DNA of 64,000 bases from JAYVYM01 sp046593925 (GTDB lineage: Bacteria; Actinomycetota; Actinomycetes; Mycobacteriales; SCTD01), in contig JBKJQN010000097.1 of the NCBI GenBank assembly GCA_046593925.1, positions 76,161 through 140,160 on the forward strand, written 5' to 3'. Positions 34,030 to 42,150 of this stretch are shown here, piece by piece. The position numbers and the translations under genes are program-made. A model generated the notes under the pieces. That model searched no databases. It was not told the origin of the DNA and was given only the letters and a program-made list of their open reading frames with translations. Position 1 is the stretch's first letter. Every line of letters begins with the position of its first letter.

Positions 34030-34572
34030 TCAGCTGTCAGCCGAAAGTCGTTGCAACTCGAGGGCGACGACGTCCGCAACGGCGCAGGTCAGGCCGACAT
34101 CACGCTCCGACCACGACCGCGCGGCCGGCTCCCACACGCACAGAGCGCCGAGCATGGTGCCGTCGGGCAGCGCCAACGGCGCCCCGAGATAGGCGCCGAC
34201 CGTGCCGCTGCTGACCGGCAGCAGGTCGGCGAGCCAGGGGTGCCGGCGCGCATCGGCGGCGACCAGGACGTCACCTGACAGCGCGGTGATGCTGCACAGG
34301 CTGTCCTGCAGGTCCAACGTCCGCGGGACGACCAGCGCGCCCACGCACCGGACCGAGGTGGCGATCTGCTCGTCCGCGAGCAGCGACAGCTGCGCGGCGG
34401 GGGTGCCGGTGATCCGGGCGACCAGGTCGACCAGCCCGCCGAGCACCGCCGAGCCCTCGGCGGCCTCGACCAGCCGGCGAACCCGCTGCAGGCGGGCCGG
34501 GTCGCGCAGGGTGCCGACATCGGGCAGGCCGGACGCGTGCCGCGTGGCACGGGGGCTGACGGGGATATCCAT
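34030..34572 (-). CDS. GAF-domain protein
   Basis: 180 residues forming one GAF domain: AAQLSLLADEQIATSVRCVG, LCSITALSGDVLVAADARRHPWLADLLPV and GAYLGAPLALPDGTMLGALC. No kinase, cyclase or helix-turn-helix output domain is attached, so it may sense a ligand for a separate partner. It is convergent with rnz, with stops two bases apart. The ligand and partner are unknown. Confidence 0.82.
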   Translation of the reverse strand: MDIPVSPRATRHASGLPDVGTLRDPARLQRVRRLVEAAEGSAVLGGLVDLVARITGTPAAQLSLLADEQIATSVRCVGALVVPRTLDLQDSLCSITALSGDVLVAADARRHPWLADLLPVSSGTVGAYLGAPLALPDGTMLGALCVWEPAARSWSERDVGLTCAVADVVALELQRLSADS

Positions 34573-34709
34573 CAGCCGCGATCGTACGGACGGGACGGCC
34601 GCCAGGAAAGGGCTACTCGAAGGACACCCCGACGGGGCTGTTGTCGTGCCGGACCCCGCCGGGGGTCCCAGCTGATCCTGGACGCGCCGTGGGGGGCGGT
34701 CAAGGCGGA

Positions 34710-35633
34710 CTATCCGGTCGGCCAGTGCTGCCAGCCCTGCGGCAGCAGTGCCTCCCCCAGCAGGTCATGGAGTCCGGCGCCGCGCCGGACCCGGCCGACG
34801 GCAACGAGGCCGTCGAGCGCTTCGGCGGCGGCACGGGGGAGCGTGGCCAGCAGCGCGTGGTCCTCACCGCCGTGCAGCGCGTCGTGAACCGTGGCGCCGT
34901 CGGCCCGCGGCAGGGCGGCGACGTCGAGCAGGACGCCGACCCCGCTCGCGGTGCACAGCGACAGCAGGTCGACGACCAGGCCGTCGCTGACGTCGCACAT
35001 CGCGGTCGCGCCGGCGTCGGCGAGCACCGGCCCGAGCGCGTACGGCGGCGCGGGCCGCAGATGCGCCTCGACCAGCCGGCCGGAACGCTGCCCGTCGAGC
35101 AGCCGGGCGAGTCCGGCCGACGACCCGCCCAGCGAGCCCGCCACCACAACGACGTCGCCCTCGCGGGCACCGCTGCGCAGCACGGGTCGCCGGCCCTGCA
35201 GATCGCCGAGCGCCGTCACCGACACGACAACCTGCTCGCCGCGGACCGTGTCGCCGCCGACGACCACCGCGCCGACCAGGGCGGCCTCGTCGCGCAGCCC
35301 GTCGGCAAGGCCGACTGCCCAGGCCACCGGGAGCCTTTTCGGTGCGACGAGCGCGACGAGCAGGGCCGTGCCGACCGCGCCCATCGCGGCGACGTCGGCG
35401 AGATTGGCAGCGGCGGCCTTGCGTCCGACGTCGTACGCCGTGGACCAGTCCCGCCGGAAATGCACACCCTCGACCAGCACGTCGGTCGTCGCCACCACCC
35501 GGCCGTCCGGCGTGAGCACCACCGCCGCGTCGTCACCCGGGCCCACCGGCACATGGGCGGCCCGCGGCAGCCGCGCGGTCACCGCTGCGATCAGCGCCGA
35601 CTCGCCGACGTCTCCTGCGGTAGCGTCCGGCAC
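34710..35633 (-). CDS. thiL: Thiamine-monophosphate kinase
   Basis: 307 residues. GDDAAVV, TTDVLVEGVHFRRDW, KAAAANLADVAAMG and GGDTVRG are ThiL/PurM-type ATP-binding motifs; CDVSDGLVVDL and HGGEDHALL follow. ThiL makes thiamine diphosphate, the active cofactor. The GTG is 29 bp from the divergent sensor-domain gene. Confidence 0.94.
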   Translation of the reverse strand: MPDATAGDVGESALIAAVTARLPRAAHVPVGPGDDAAVVLTPDGRVVATTDVLVEGVHFRRDWSTAYDVGRKAAAANLADVAAMGAVGTALLVALVAPKRLPVAWAVGLADGLRDEAALVGAVVVGGDTVRGEQVVVSVTALGDLQGRRPVLRSGAREGDVVVVAGSLGGSSAGLARLLDGQRSGRLVEAHLRPAPPYALGPVLADAGATAMCDVSDGLVVDLLSLCTASGVGVLLDVAALPRADGATVHDALHGGEDHALLATLPRAAAEALDGLVAVGRVRRGAGLHDLLGEALLPQGWQHWPTG

Positions 35634-35662
35634 CCCAGCAGCCTCGCAGAGGAGCCAAGCTC

Positions 35663-35896
35663 GTGGTTCAGGCCTACATCCTCATCCAGACCGAGGTGGG
35701 AAAGGCGGCCGCCGTAGCCGCCGCCATCCTGCTGATCGACGGCGTCGCTCAGGCCGAGGACGTGACGGGGCCGTACGACGTCATCGTCCGCGCCGAGGCC
35801 CGCAGCGTCGACGAACTCGGCAAGCTCGTCGTGGCCCGCATCCAGGCCGTCGACGGCATCACCCGCACGCTCACGTGCCCCGTCGTCCACCTCTGA
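35663..35896 (+). CDS. Stand-alone Lrp/AsnC ligand-binding (RAM) domain protein
   Basis: 77 residues, all RAM domain: VQAYILIQTEVGKAAAVAAA, GVAQAEDVTGPYDVIVRAEA and ITRTLTCPVV. The DNA-binding domain of Lrp is absent and not missing through truncation: the GTG has GAGGAG upstream. Such proteins form oligomers that bind amino acids. Next to thiL and DUF3515, it is in its usual actinobacterial place. A possible -10 TAGCGT lies at 35621-35626. Confidence 0.92.
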   Translation: MVQAYILIQTEVGKAAAVAAAILLIDGVAQAEDVTGPYDVIVRAEARSVDELGKLVVARIQAVDGITRTLTCPVVHL

Positions 35897-36327
35897 GGGC
35901 GCTCGCGCTGGTGCCCCTGCTCGCGGGCTGCTCGTCCGCTGGCCCAGCTGTGGCGACCGGGCCGGTCGACGTCCCGGTGGCGGGAGTTTCCGCCCCGCAG
36001 TGCGGCCCGCTGGTCGCCGCATTGCCCGCGACGCTGGGCGCTCTTTCGCGTCGGTCCGTGACGGGTGAGGTGGGTCGTACGGCGGCCTGGGGCGACCCGG
36101 CGGTGACTCTCGTCTGTGCGAGCCCCGCGGCCAACCCGGCCGCCGAGCAGGTGCAGCTCGGCCCGAAGGAGGGTGGCATCGTCACCTTCGCCGTCGACGA
36201 CGTGGGACCGGCGACCGCCTTCACCACGGTCGGCCTGCCGGTGCCGGTCACCGTGACGGTGCCCGACGCGTACGACAGCACGCTGCTGGTGCCGATCACC
36301 GGCGTGCTGCTCGCGGTGGACCGGTAG
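35875..36327 (+). CDS. DUF3515 family lipoprotein
   Basis: 150 residues from a GTG that overlaps the previous gene by 22 bases (PRRPPLRALALVPLLAGC, a lipoprotein signal peptide). A shorter alternative is a CTG at 35893 overlapping the upstream stop as CTGA. The mature part has CGPLVAALP and TAAWGDPAVTLVC, as in DUF3515. The usual C-terminal Cys region is replaced by PAAEQVQLGPKEGGIVTF. The function of the family is unknown. This is the last gene before the decayed patch. Confidence 0.82.
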   Translation: MPRRPPLRALALVPLLAGCSSAGPAVATGPVDVPVAGVSAPQCGPLVAALPATLGALSRRSVTGEVGRTAAWGDPAVTLVCASPAANPAAEQVQLGPKEGGIVTFAVDDVGPATAFTTVGLPVPVTVTVPDAYDSTLLVPITGVLLAVDR

Positions 36328-36344
36328 GGGGCGGTGAGCGCGTC

Positions 36345-36634
36345 GTGCTGCTGCCGGTCGTGGCCGGGGATGAGCCGGACCTGAGGCGGACCCTGCTGAC
36401 GGACGTCGCGACGCCGTACGAACGCTGGCCCGGTATCTGATTCGCGACCGAGACCATCACCGCCTGGTGATCGCCCCGGCAGCGGACAACAAGCCGGCGA
36501 TCCGGTGCTACCTGGCGGCCGGCTTCCGGCCGGTGGGAATTCTGCGCGATTATGAGCGAGACGCCGACGGCACCGGCTGCCACGACGGCCTGCTGATGGA
36601 CATGCTCGCTGATGACTTCGGGCGGACAGTCTGA
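36345..36634 (+). pseudogene. Broken GNAT acetyltransferase resembling the aminoglycoside 6'-N-acetyltransferase type
   Basis: Two frames each carry part of one GNAT protein. The first has VLLPVVAGDEPDLRR and stops at a TGA near 36440. The second, shifted, has HHRLVIAPAADNKPAIRCYL, AAGFRPVGILRDYERD and HDGLLMDMLADDF. The middle of the domain, with the acetyl-CoA loop, is missing. This points to an internal deletion plus frameshift. No resistance function can be expected from it. Confidence 0.7.
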
Positions 36635-37242
36635 CGACCGGTACAGCCTGCGTGCGGTGGCGGTCGGTCGCGGCGCGCGGGCTGAATGTCGGAATGCGCC
36701 GCGGCACAATTCTTCGTCTGCGCGCAAGCCGCGGCTGCGCCTGCTCGCTGGACCGTCTGGACCGTCTGGACCGTCTGGACCGTCTGGACCGGCTGCATCC
36801 CCGCCCATCTGCCGAAGCGGGTGACCTGGGCAGGTCCGCGGCGGAGCGCCCTGACCGTGCCGCGTCAAGAGCCGCTTCTCCTGCTGCGCAGCCGAGAATG
36901 TCGGACCCGGCCGATGGAATTTTCGGTATGGCAGTCGGGCAGGCACCTCTGGTGGGGGCGTTGGGCTCGGCTGCGTTGGGCGCGTGCGAGGGTCGCCTGG
37001 AGGTGTTGGAGAGGTCCCGGTCGGCCTTGCACGCCGATGCTCCGCGAGGCGCTCGTGCTGGACCGGCTGTGGGCTGCGGCCGGGATGGCGGTGTCGTCGG
37101 TCAGTGACCTGGCGCTGGCGTTGGGGTGCTGGCATGTACGACGCGGCCGATCACTTCGCTGTCTGCGGTCACCCTGCGACCGTGCCCCCAGCGCAGCGCT
37201 GGGCCCGCTGGCCCGGATGCGGCGCGCCGCCAGCCCGGCTTG
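36635..37242. other. Degenerate intergenic region without a confident gene
   Basis: About 600 bp. Several overlapping frames are open only because of composition. A protein-like stretch is split over two frames: LVGALGSAALGACEGRLEVLERSRSALHADA up to ~37040, then LREALVLDRLWAAAGMAVSSVSDLALALG to ~37125. This looks like a frameshifted remnant; a distant likeness to DUF222/13E12 endonuclease N-termini is only a guess. It also holds a 9-bp tandem repeat. Confidence 0.45.
36748..36792. repeat. Five 9-bp tandem repeats
   Basis: The unit CTGGACCGT is repeated five times without interruption; the fifth ends in CGG. It is in phase with the codon length, so it reads as Leu-Asp-Arg or Val-Gln-Thr depending on strand, but neither frame is a convincing gene. 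It probably arose by slippage in unconstrained DNA. Confidence 0.9.
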
Positions 37243-38025
37243 TCACACCGGCAGGGGGGCAGTTCGGGGGGCATGCGCCGACATGGCGCGCCACCGGGCC
37301 GCAGGCGTGAGGCCCATGAAGTGCAGCGCACTCGGATCGGTGTCGTGCGAGCGCCCGACGTAGGACTCCGGCGTGCTGCTGAAGCAGTCCTCAGCTCGGC
37401 GCGGACCGAGGAAGGGCGAGTTCCAGCGGTCCGGAAGCCAGGTGGTGCGCCTGCAGAACGCCGAGGGAGCACCCGGACGGGCACCCCGGTAGCTCTGGTC
37501 GCCGCGTCGCCAACCGAGGGCTGCCAGTACGGCGCCCTGGTCGGCCCAGGGGCCGGGCTGCCGTCCAGCGGCCTGGACCGCCTGCAGGAACGCGAGTGCC
37601 TCCGGGCACGAGCGCAGGACCCACACGCCGGTGTTCGGGTTGACCCGGTCCTCAGCCGGTACGCGCTCGAGCACCAGTCCCTGGAAGGCCCGCGGATGCA
37701 GCAGCAAGGCGACGTCCTCGTCCTGGCGCAGCAGCAGGACGTCCGCGTCGAGCCAGACGACGACTGCGTTGTCCCGCAGCGCCTCCCGCAGCAGTGAGAT
37801 CTTGGCCCACTTGGCGCGCTGAGCGTCCGGGTCGGCGCCCACCCCGTCGCTCGCGAGGTCCACCGCGTGCACCTCGTAGCCCCACGCCTGGGCGTACGAC
37901 CGGAAGGTGGGCACCGCGAGCTCGTGCATGACCTCGCGCATCCCCGGCCCTGCCGCCGTCAGGAGCACGCCGCGCGATCCGCTGCCCAGACCCGAGCGAC
38001 TCCTGCCGCTCCACGTCGCCGCCAT
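37243..38025 (-). CDS. GT34-like glycosyltransferase
   Basis: 260 residues from the ATG at 38025. AKWAKISLLREAL, VVVWLDADVLLL (the DxD metal/nucleotide-sugar site), VNPNTGVWVLRSCPEAL, PWADQGAVLAAL and ALHFMGL match the layout of galactosyl/mannosyl transferases of the GMA12/MNN10 type. No membrane segment or signal peptide is seen, so it is cytosolic. It stands alone among decayed sequence, divergent from the ankyrin gene, with no sugar-synthesis partners. The ribosome-binding site is weak, so the start is uncertain. Confidence 0.7.
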   Translation of the reverse strand: MAATWSGRSRSGLGSGSRGVLLTAAGPGMREVMHELAVPTFRSYAQAWGYEVHAVDLASDGVGADPDAQRAKWAKISLLREALRDNAVVVWLDADVLLLRQDEDVALLLHPRAFQGLVLERVPAEDRVNPNTGVWVLRSCPEALAFLQAVQAAGRQPGPWADQGAVLAALGWRRGDQSYRGARPGAPSAFCRRTTWLPDRWNSPFLGPRRAEDCFSSTPESYVGRSHDTDPSALHFMGLTPAARWRAMSAHAPRTAPLPV

Positions 38026-38142
38026 GCCGACAGTGCATCCCAGTCGGCCGATGCCTGGGCGTCGCCGGGGTGAACGCCGTGTGGCGCACAGCGGAAGAGT
38101 CGAGGACCCGCGCGGGCGACGGTCCACGGGCCGCAACGGCGT

Positions 38143-38826
38143 GTGGCCCTACGACTGGAGCTGCCCGAGGTAGCAGCCGGTACCTTGGTCATCGACGCAC
38201 TCGGCCTCCATTGCGTACGGCCTGTCCTGCACTCCGCTGCTGTTTCCACCCGCTGCCAGGACCCGGTCAACCGCTCGCGCGCTGTCCTCGACGCTCCACA
38301 TCGGGAGCGTGGTGGCCTGCTGGTGGCCGCCATCCAGGCCGGCCATCGCCTTGCCACCGCGTCGCCCGCCGCCGGAGGCGTTCCGGGCGGCACCGCCCCG
38401 CGCCACGCGACGGTCTTCGGCATGACCGATGTCGTCGACGTCCTGCCAGCCGCCGGGGCGACCGATGTCGTGCAGTCCGCAGCGGTCGGCGACGTCACCC
38501 CCGATCTGCCAGTTGACGATCGGGTCTCGGCGCTCCGGATGGCCGCCGCTCACGGACACCTGGACGTGATCGACCAGCTGCTCGCCGCCCCCACGCCGGT
38601 GGATGGAGTCGATCGGGACGGATCGACGGCTCTGCACGAGGCAGCCTCCTGCGGAAGGGTGGGCAGCGCCCGACATCTGCTCGCTCACGGCGCCGATCCC
38701 GGGCTACGCGACACCAGGTTCGACAGCACCCCCGTGGGCTGGTGCCAGCACCAGCGCGAGGAGGTCGGGGCCGGGCGCGGCCATGACGGGGTCGGGAGGC
38801 TTCTAAAGCCGATCACCCCGCCATGA
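38143..38826 (+). CDS. Ankyrin-repeat protein, possibly partly degenerate
   Basis: 227 residues from a GTG. The C-terminal half is good ankyrin: SALRMAAAHGHLDVIDQLL, GSTALHEAASCGRVGSARHL, LAHGADPGLRDTRFDSTPVGW. The N-terminal ~90 residues fit the repeat pattern poorly, though GGLLVAAIQAGH and VFGMTDVVDVLPAAGATD look like worn repeats. Codon use is GC-rich but less extreme at the start. It would mediate protein contacts. The gene may be decaying from its 5' end. Confidence 0.55.
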   Translation: MALRLELPEVAAGTLVIDALGLHCVRPVLHSAAVSTRCQDPVNRSRAVLDAPHRERGGLLVAAIQAGHRLATASPAAGGVPGGTAPRHATVFGMTDVVDVLPAAGATDVVQSAAVGDVTPDLPVDDRVSALRMAAAHGHLDVIDQLLAAPTPVDGVDRDGSTALHEAASCGRVGSARHLLAHGADPGLRDTRFDSTPVGWCQHQREEVGAGRGHDGVGRLLKPITPP

Positions 38827-38958
38827 CCTCGTGGCGGCAGGCACGAAGCCGGTCCGCCCGCGCGATCTTCGCCCTATCGCCACAACGATCTTTGAGGTGA
38901 GCCTGGCCCCGGTCAAGGAGGCGAAGATCGTCAGAGCGATGGCGAGGATGGTTCTCAT
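38803..38958 (-). CDS. Possible 51-residue membrane peptide
   Basis: The ATG at 38958 opens MRTILAIALTIFASLTG, which looks like a membrane or signal segment, then a basic tail to the TAG at 38803. It overlaps the end of the ankyrin gene antisense by 24 bases. It follows the GNAT gene at 36 bases on the same strand but has no visible ribosome-binding site. It may be a remnant or not a gene. Confidence 0.22.
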   Translation of the reverse strand: MRTILAIALTIFASLTGARLTSKIVVAIGRRSRGRTGFVPAATRSWRGDRL

Positions 38959-38994
38959 CAGGGCGCCGGTACGCCAACGCCGGATAGGCCCGGC

Positions 38995-39534
38995 CTATGG
39001 GCGCGCCAGGGCGTCGCCTTGCGTGCCCAGCCGCAACAGCATGAGCAGCTCGTCACGGTCGCCATCCGGCAGTCGCAGCGCCGAGGGCCAGCGGCCGACG
39101 ACCTGCCAGCCGAGTTTGCCGTAGAAGTCCTCCAGACCCAGGCCGCTGCGCACCTCGATGTGCAGCTGCTCAAGGCCCCGTGCACGCGCGGCCCGCGCCC
39201 CCTCGAGCACCAGCGCGGCGCCGATGCCTTGCCCTCGGAACGGCAGACCTGTCTGGACGCGCAGCAGCCGTGCCCAGTGCCGGGTCAGCGGTGCCGCGTT
39301 CTCCACCAGCACCAGCCAGCCCGCAAGAACGCCATCGACCTCGGCGACCAGCAGCCGCTGGCCGTCGTGCAGCGCAGCGACCAGGTCGCGCGTAGCGACG
39401 GCCACCTCGTCCGGCGGGACCGGCACGCACGGGAAGCCGACGGCCCCGCCGGCGTCGGACACCCGCGTCCAGCAGGCCGTGAGCGCTGCCAGCAAGGTCG
39501 CGTCGGCGTCCGCCGGCGAGCTCAGCCAGCGCAA
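38995..39534 (-). CDS. GNAT family N-acetyltransferase
   Basis: 179 residues from a TTG six bases after the ddlA stop. The acetyl-CoA-binding motif A is LRVQTGLPFRGQGIGAALVLEGAR (R-x2-G-x-G type), and FYGKLGWQVVG is the C-terminal motif B. The substrate is unknown. Tight spacing suggests co-transcription with ddlA. It appears intact, unlike the acetyltransferase remnant at 36.4 kb. Confidence 0.85.
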   Translation of the reverse strand: MRWLSSPADADATLLAALTACWTRVSDAGGAVGFPCVPVPPDEVAVATRDLVAALHDGQRLLVAEVDGVLAGWLVLVENAAPLTRHWARLLRVQTGLPFRGQGIGAALVLEGARAARARGLEQLHIEVRSGLGLEDFYGKLGWQVVGRWPSALRLPDGDRDELLMLLRLGTQGDALARP

Positions 39535-39540
39535 GAAGGC

Positions 39541-40614
39541 CTACCGCAGCCCGGTGCCGCGGGTCAGCGCCGCCTGCAGCAGGCGGTCGACCAGCGCCGG
39601 GTAGTCGACCCCGGAGGCGGCCCACATCCGCGGGTACATCGAGCTCGGCGTGAAGCCCGGCATCGTGTTGACCTCGTTGACCGTCACCGCACCGTCGGCG
39701 GCGACGAAGAAGTCGACCCGGGCCAGGCCCTCGCAGCCGAGCGCGGCGAAGGCCCGCAGCGCCATGTGCTGCAGCCGGGCGGTCACGGGAGCGGGCAGGT
39801 CGGCGGGTACGTCGAGCTCGGTCGCGTCCTCGAGGTACTTGGCCTCGAAATCGTAGAAGTCGTGGCCGGCCGCGACCCGTACCTCGGCGGGCACGCTCGC
39901 CTCGGGACCGGCCGGCCCGGCGAGCACTCCGCACTCGACCTCCCGGCCGGCAAGGCAAGCCTCGACCAGCGCCTTCGGGTCGGCGGCGTGCGCGACGGCC
40001 AACGCGGTGTCCAGGTCGGCGAGATCGGTCACCCGGCTGATGCCGATGCTCGAGCCGCCGCGGGCCGGCTTGACGAACACCGGCAGCCCCAGCGCCACCA
40101 CCGCCGCCCTGTCAACCGGCTCCCCGCGGCGAACGACGACCGCGTCGGCCACCCTCAGACCGGCGGCCCGCAGCAGCACCTTCGCGACGGCCTTGTCCAT
40201 GGCTGCGGCGCTGGCCAGCACACCGCTGCCGACGTAGGGCACGCCGGCCATCTCGAGCAGCCCCTGCAAGGTGCCGTCCTCGCCCCACGGCCCGTGCAGC
40301 ACCGGAAAGACGACGTCGATGGCGCCGAGCACCCCGGGCCCGTCCTCCAGCGGCACCAGGCCGCCGGCGGTCGGGTCACCGGGCAGGGCCACCGCCTGGC
40401 CGTCCTTGACCGACGGCAGCTCCCGGCCGGACAGCGCGAGCAGGGCCGGGTCGTCGGGCACCAGCACCCACCGCCCCTCGGGCGTGATGCCGACGGCGAC
40501 GACGTCGTACGTCGAACGGTCCAGGGCGCCGAGCACGCTGCCGGCGGACACGCAGCTGATGGCGTGCTCGGTGCTGCGGCCCCCGAGGACGACGGCGACG
40601 CGGATGCGGGTCAC
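39541..40614 (-). CDS. ddlA: D-alanine--D-alanine ligase
   Basis: 357 residues. VVLGGRSTEHAISC, HGPWGEDGTLQGLLE, KPARGGSSIGIS, DFFVAADGAVTVNEVNTMPG and SSMYPRMW are Ddl motifs for ATP, metal and substrate binding. It makes the D-Ala-D-Ala end of peptidoglycan precursors in the cytoplasm. The start is a GTG. In related actinomycetes ddlA is next to gpsA; here a flavoprotein gene lies between them. Confidence 0.95.
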   Translation of the reverse strand: MTRIRVAVVLGGRSTEHAISCVSAGSVLGALDRSTYDVVAVGITPEGRWVLVPDDPALLALSGRELPSVKDGQAVALPGDPTAGGLVPLEDGPGVLGAIDVVFPVLHGPWGEDGTLQGLLEMAGVPYVGSGVLASAAAMDKAVAKVLLRAAGLRVADAVVVRRGEPVDRAAVVALGLPVFVKPARGGSSIGISRVTDLADLDTALAVAHAADPKALVEACLAGREVECGVLAGPAGPEASVPAEVRVAAGHDFYDFEAKYLEDATELDVPADLPAPVTARLQHMALRAFAALGCEGLARVDFFVAADGAVTVNEVNTMPGFTPSSMYPRMWAASGVDYPALVDRLLQAALTRGTGLR

Positions 40615-40714
40615 GCGCGCAGCGTAGGGGCGGCAGGTGTCAGGCCAGTGACACCTGGGTCATCAGCGCGCAGTCCAGGACGTACGACGCCCCCGACGCG
40701 TACGCCGTACGCGG

Positions 40715-42112
40715 TCACCGGACCTTCTCGGCCAGCTCCCGCAGCGGTGGCTCGTACGCCTCACCGAAGGTCGGGAAGGCGTGGATGACCTCGGTGAGCA
40801 CCGCGAGCGGGACCTCCGCGTGGATCGCCAGGGTCGCCTCGGACAGCCACTCGTCGGCCCGCGGGCCGATCGCCGCCGCGCCGACCAGCACGCCGCGCTC
40901 GCGGTCCGCGGTGAGGACCAGCCGGCCGCCGGCACCCTCGGTGGTGGCGCGCGCGACCTCACCCAGGTCCATCACGGCCGTGACCGCGTCGATGCCTGCC
41001 TCGCGAGCGCTCGCCTCGTCCATGCCGACGCTCGAGACCGCCGGCTCGGTGTAGATCGCCCGCGGGACCGCCCGGTAGTCGGCGGTCCGGTCCCCGCCGA
41101 GCAGGTTGTCGACGACGACCCGCGCCTGGTAGTTCGCCGTGTGCGTGTACGGCGCCTCCCGCGTCACGTCACCGGCGGCCCAGACATGCCGATGACCCAG
41201 TACCCGGCAGTGGTCGTCGACGACCAGCTCGCCCTGCGCTCCCGGCTCGACCCCGAGCACGTCCAGGCCGATCCCGTCCGTCGTCGGGGCGCGGCCGACC
41301 GCCACGAGCACCCGCTCGACCTCAACGGTGCCGCCTCCAGACAGGTGCACCAGCGCCAACCCGTCGGCGGTCAGCTCGAACCGCTCGGCGGACGTCCCGA
41401 GCCGCACGTCGACACCGTCGTCGCGCAGCACCTGCGTCAGCAGGGCAGCGATGCTCGGTTCCTCCTTGCCGGCGAGCTGCGGGCCGCTCTCGACCAGCGT
41501 CGTGCGCACCCCGAACCTCGCGTGCACCTGCGACAGCTCGCACCCGACGGCGCCGCCGCCGAGCACCAGCAGCGAGGCCGGCCGGTCCAGCGCCGACAGC
41601 GCCTGGTCCGACGTCCAGGTCGGCACCCTGGACAGCCCCGGCAGGTCGGGCACCAGCGGGTGCGAGCCGGTCGCCACCACCAGGTCGGTGTACGCCAGCC
41701 GTCGCCCCTCGACCTCGACGACGCCCGGCTGGACCACCTGCCCGCGCCCGCGCACGAGCGTGACTCCCGCCTCCACGAGCCCGTCCGCCGCACCGCTGTC
41801 GTCGCGGTGCTCGGCGATCTCGTCGCGCCGCGCGACGGCCGCGCGGAAGGCGTGCACGTCGTCGTCCAGCGTCGGGTCGGCCCCGGCGCCCCCGAGGTCA
41901 CTGACGTGCCGAGCCTCCACCCGGGCCTGCGCGCTGCGCAGCATCGCCTTGCTGGGCATGCAGGCGACGTACGCGCACTCACCCCCCACCCGCAGCGTCT
42001 CGACCAGCGCGACGGTGCGACCGGCCCGGACGAGGGCCGCGGCCACGGACTCACCGGCCGAGCCCGCACCCAGCACCACGACGTCGTAGGACTCCAGATC
42101 GGGGGAGGTCAT
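40715..42112 (-). CDS. FAD-dependent pyridine-nucleotide disulfide oxidoreductase
   Basis: 465 residues from the ATG at 42112. The FAD motif is VVVLGAGSAGESVA, the redox-active disulfide is GGECAYVACMPSK (C-x4-C), and LLVLGGGAVGCELSQ is the NAD(P) motif. The dimer-interface active-site His is in IHAFPTFGEAYE. This resembles mercuric-reductase or dihydrolipoamide-dehydrogenase relatives rather than pyruvate-complex Lpd. No mercury genes are nearby, so the substrate is open. The frame continues upstream as a shadow of gpsA. Confidence 0.9.
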   Translation of the reverse strand: MTSPDLESYDVVVLGAGSAGESVAAALVRAGRTVALVETLRVGGECAYVACMPSKAMLRSAQARVEARHVSDLGGAGADPTLDDDVHAFRAAVARRDEIAEHRDDSGAADGLVEAGVTLVRGRGQVVQPGVVEVEGRRLAYTDLVVATGSHPLVPDLPGLSRVPTWTSDQALSALDRPASLLVLGGGAVGCELSQVHARFGVRTTLVESGPQLAGKEEPSIAALLTQVLRDDGVDVRLGTSAERFELTADGLALVHLSGGGTVEVERVLVAVGRAPTTDGIGLDVLGVEPGAQGELVVDDHCRVLGHRHVWAAGDVTREAPYTHTANYQARVVVDNLLGGDRTADYRAVPRAIYTEPAVSSVGMDEASAREAGIDAVTAVMDLGEVARATTEGAGGRLVLTADRERGVLVGAAAIGPRADEWLSEATLAIHAEVPLAVLTEVIHAFPTFGEAYEPPLRELAEKVR

Positions 42113-42150
42113 GGAACATAGGTAGCCCGTGCGGCGGTTTCCACACCCGG

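Noticed and set aside
34573..34709. Possible terminator between thiL and the GAF gene
   Set aside because: The 137-bp gap shows no stem with a T-run; nothing specific can be supported.
36550..37107. Proteins with Val-Gln-Thr or Leu-Asp-Arg repeats over the 9-bp array
   Set aside because: Both strands are open only because the repeat is a multiple of three; flanking residues look random and there is no ribosome-binding site.
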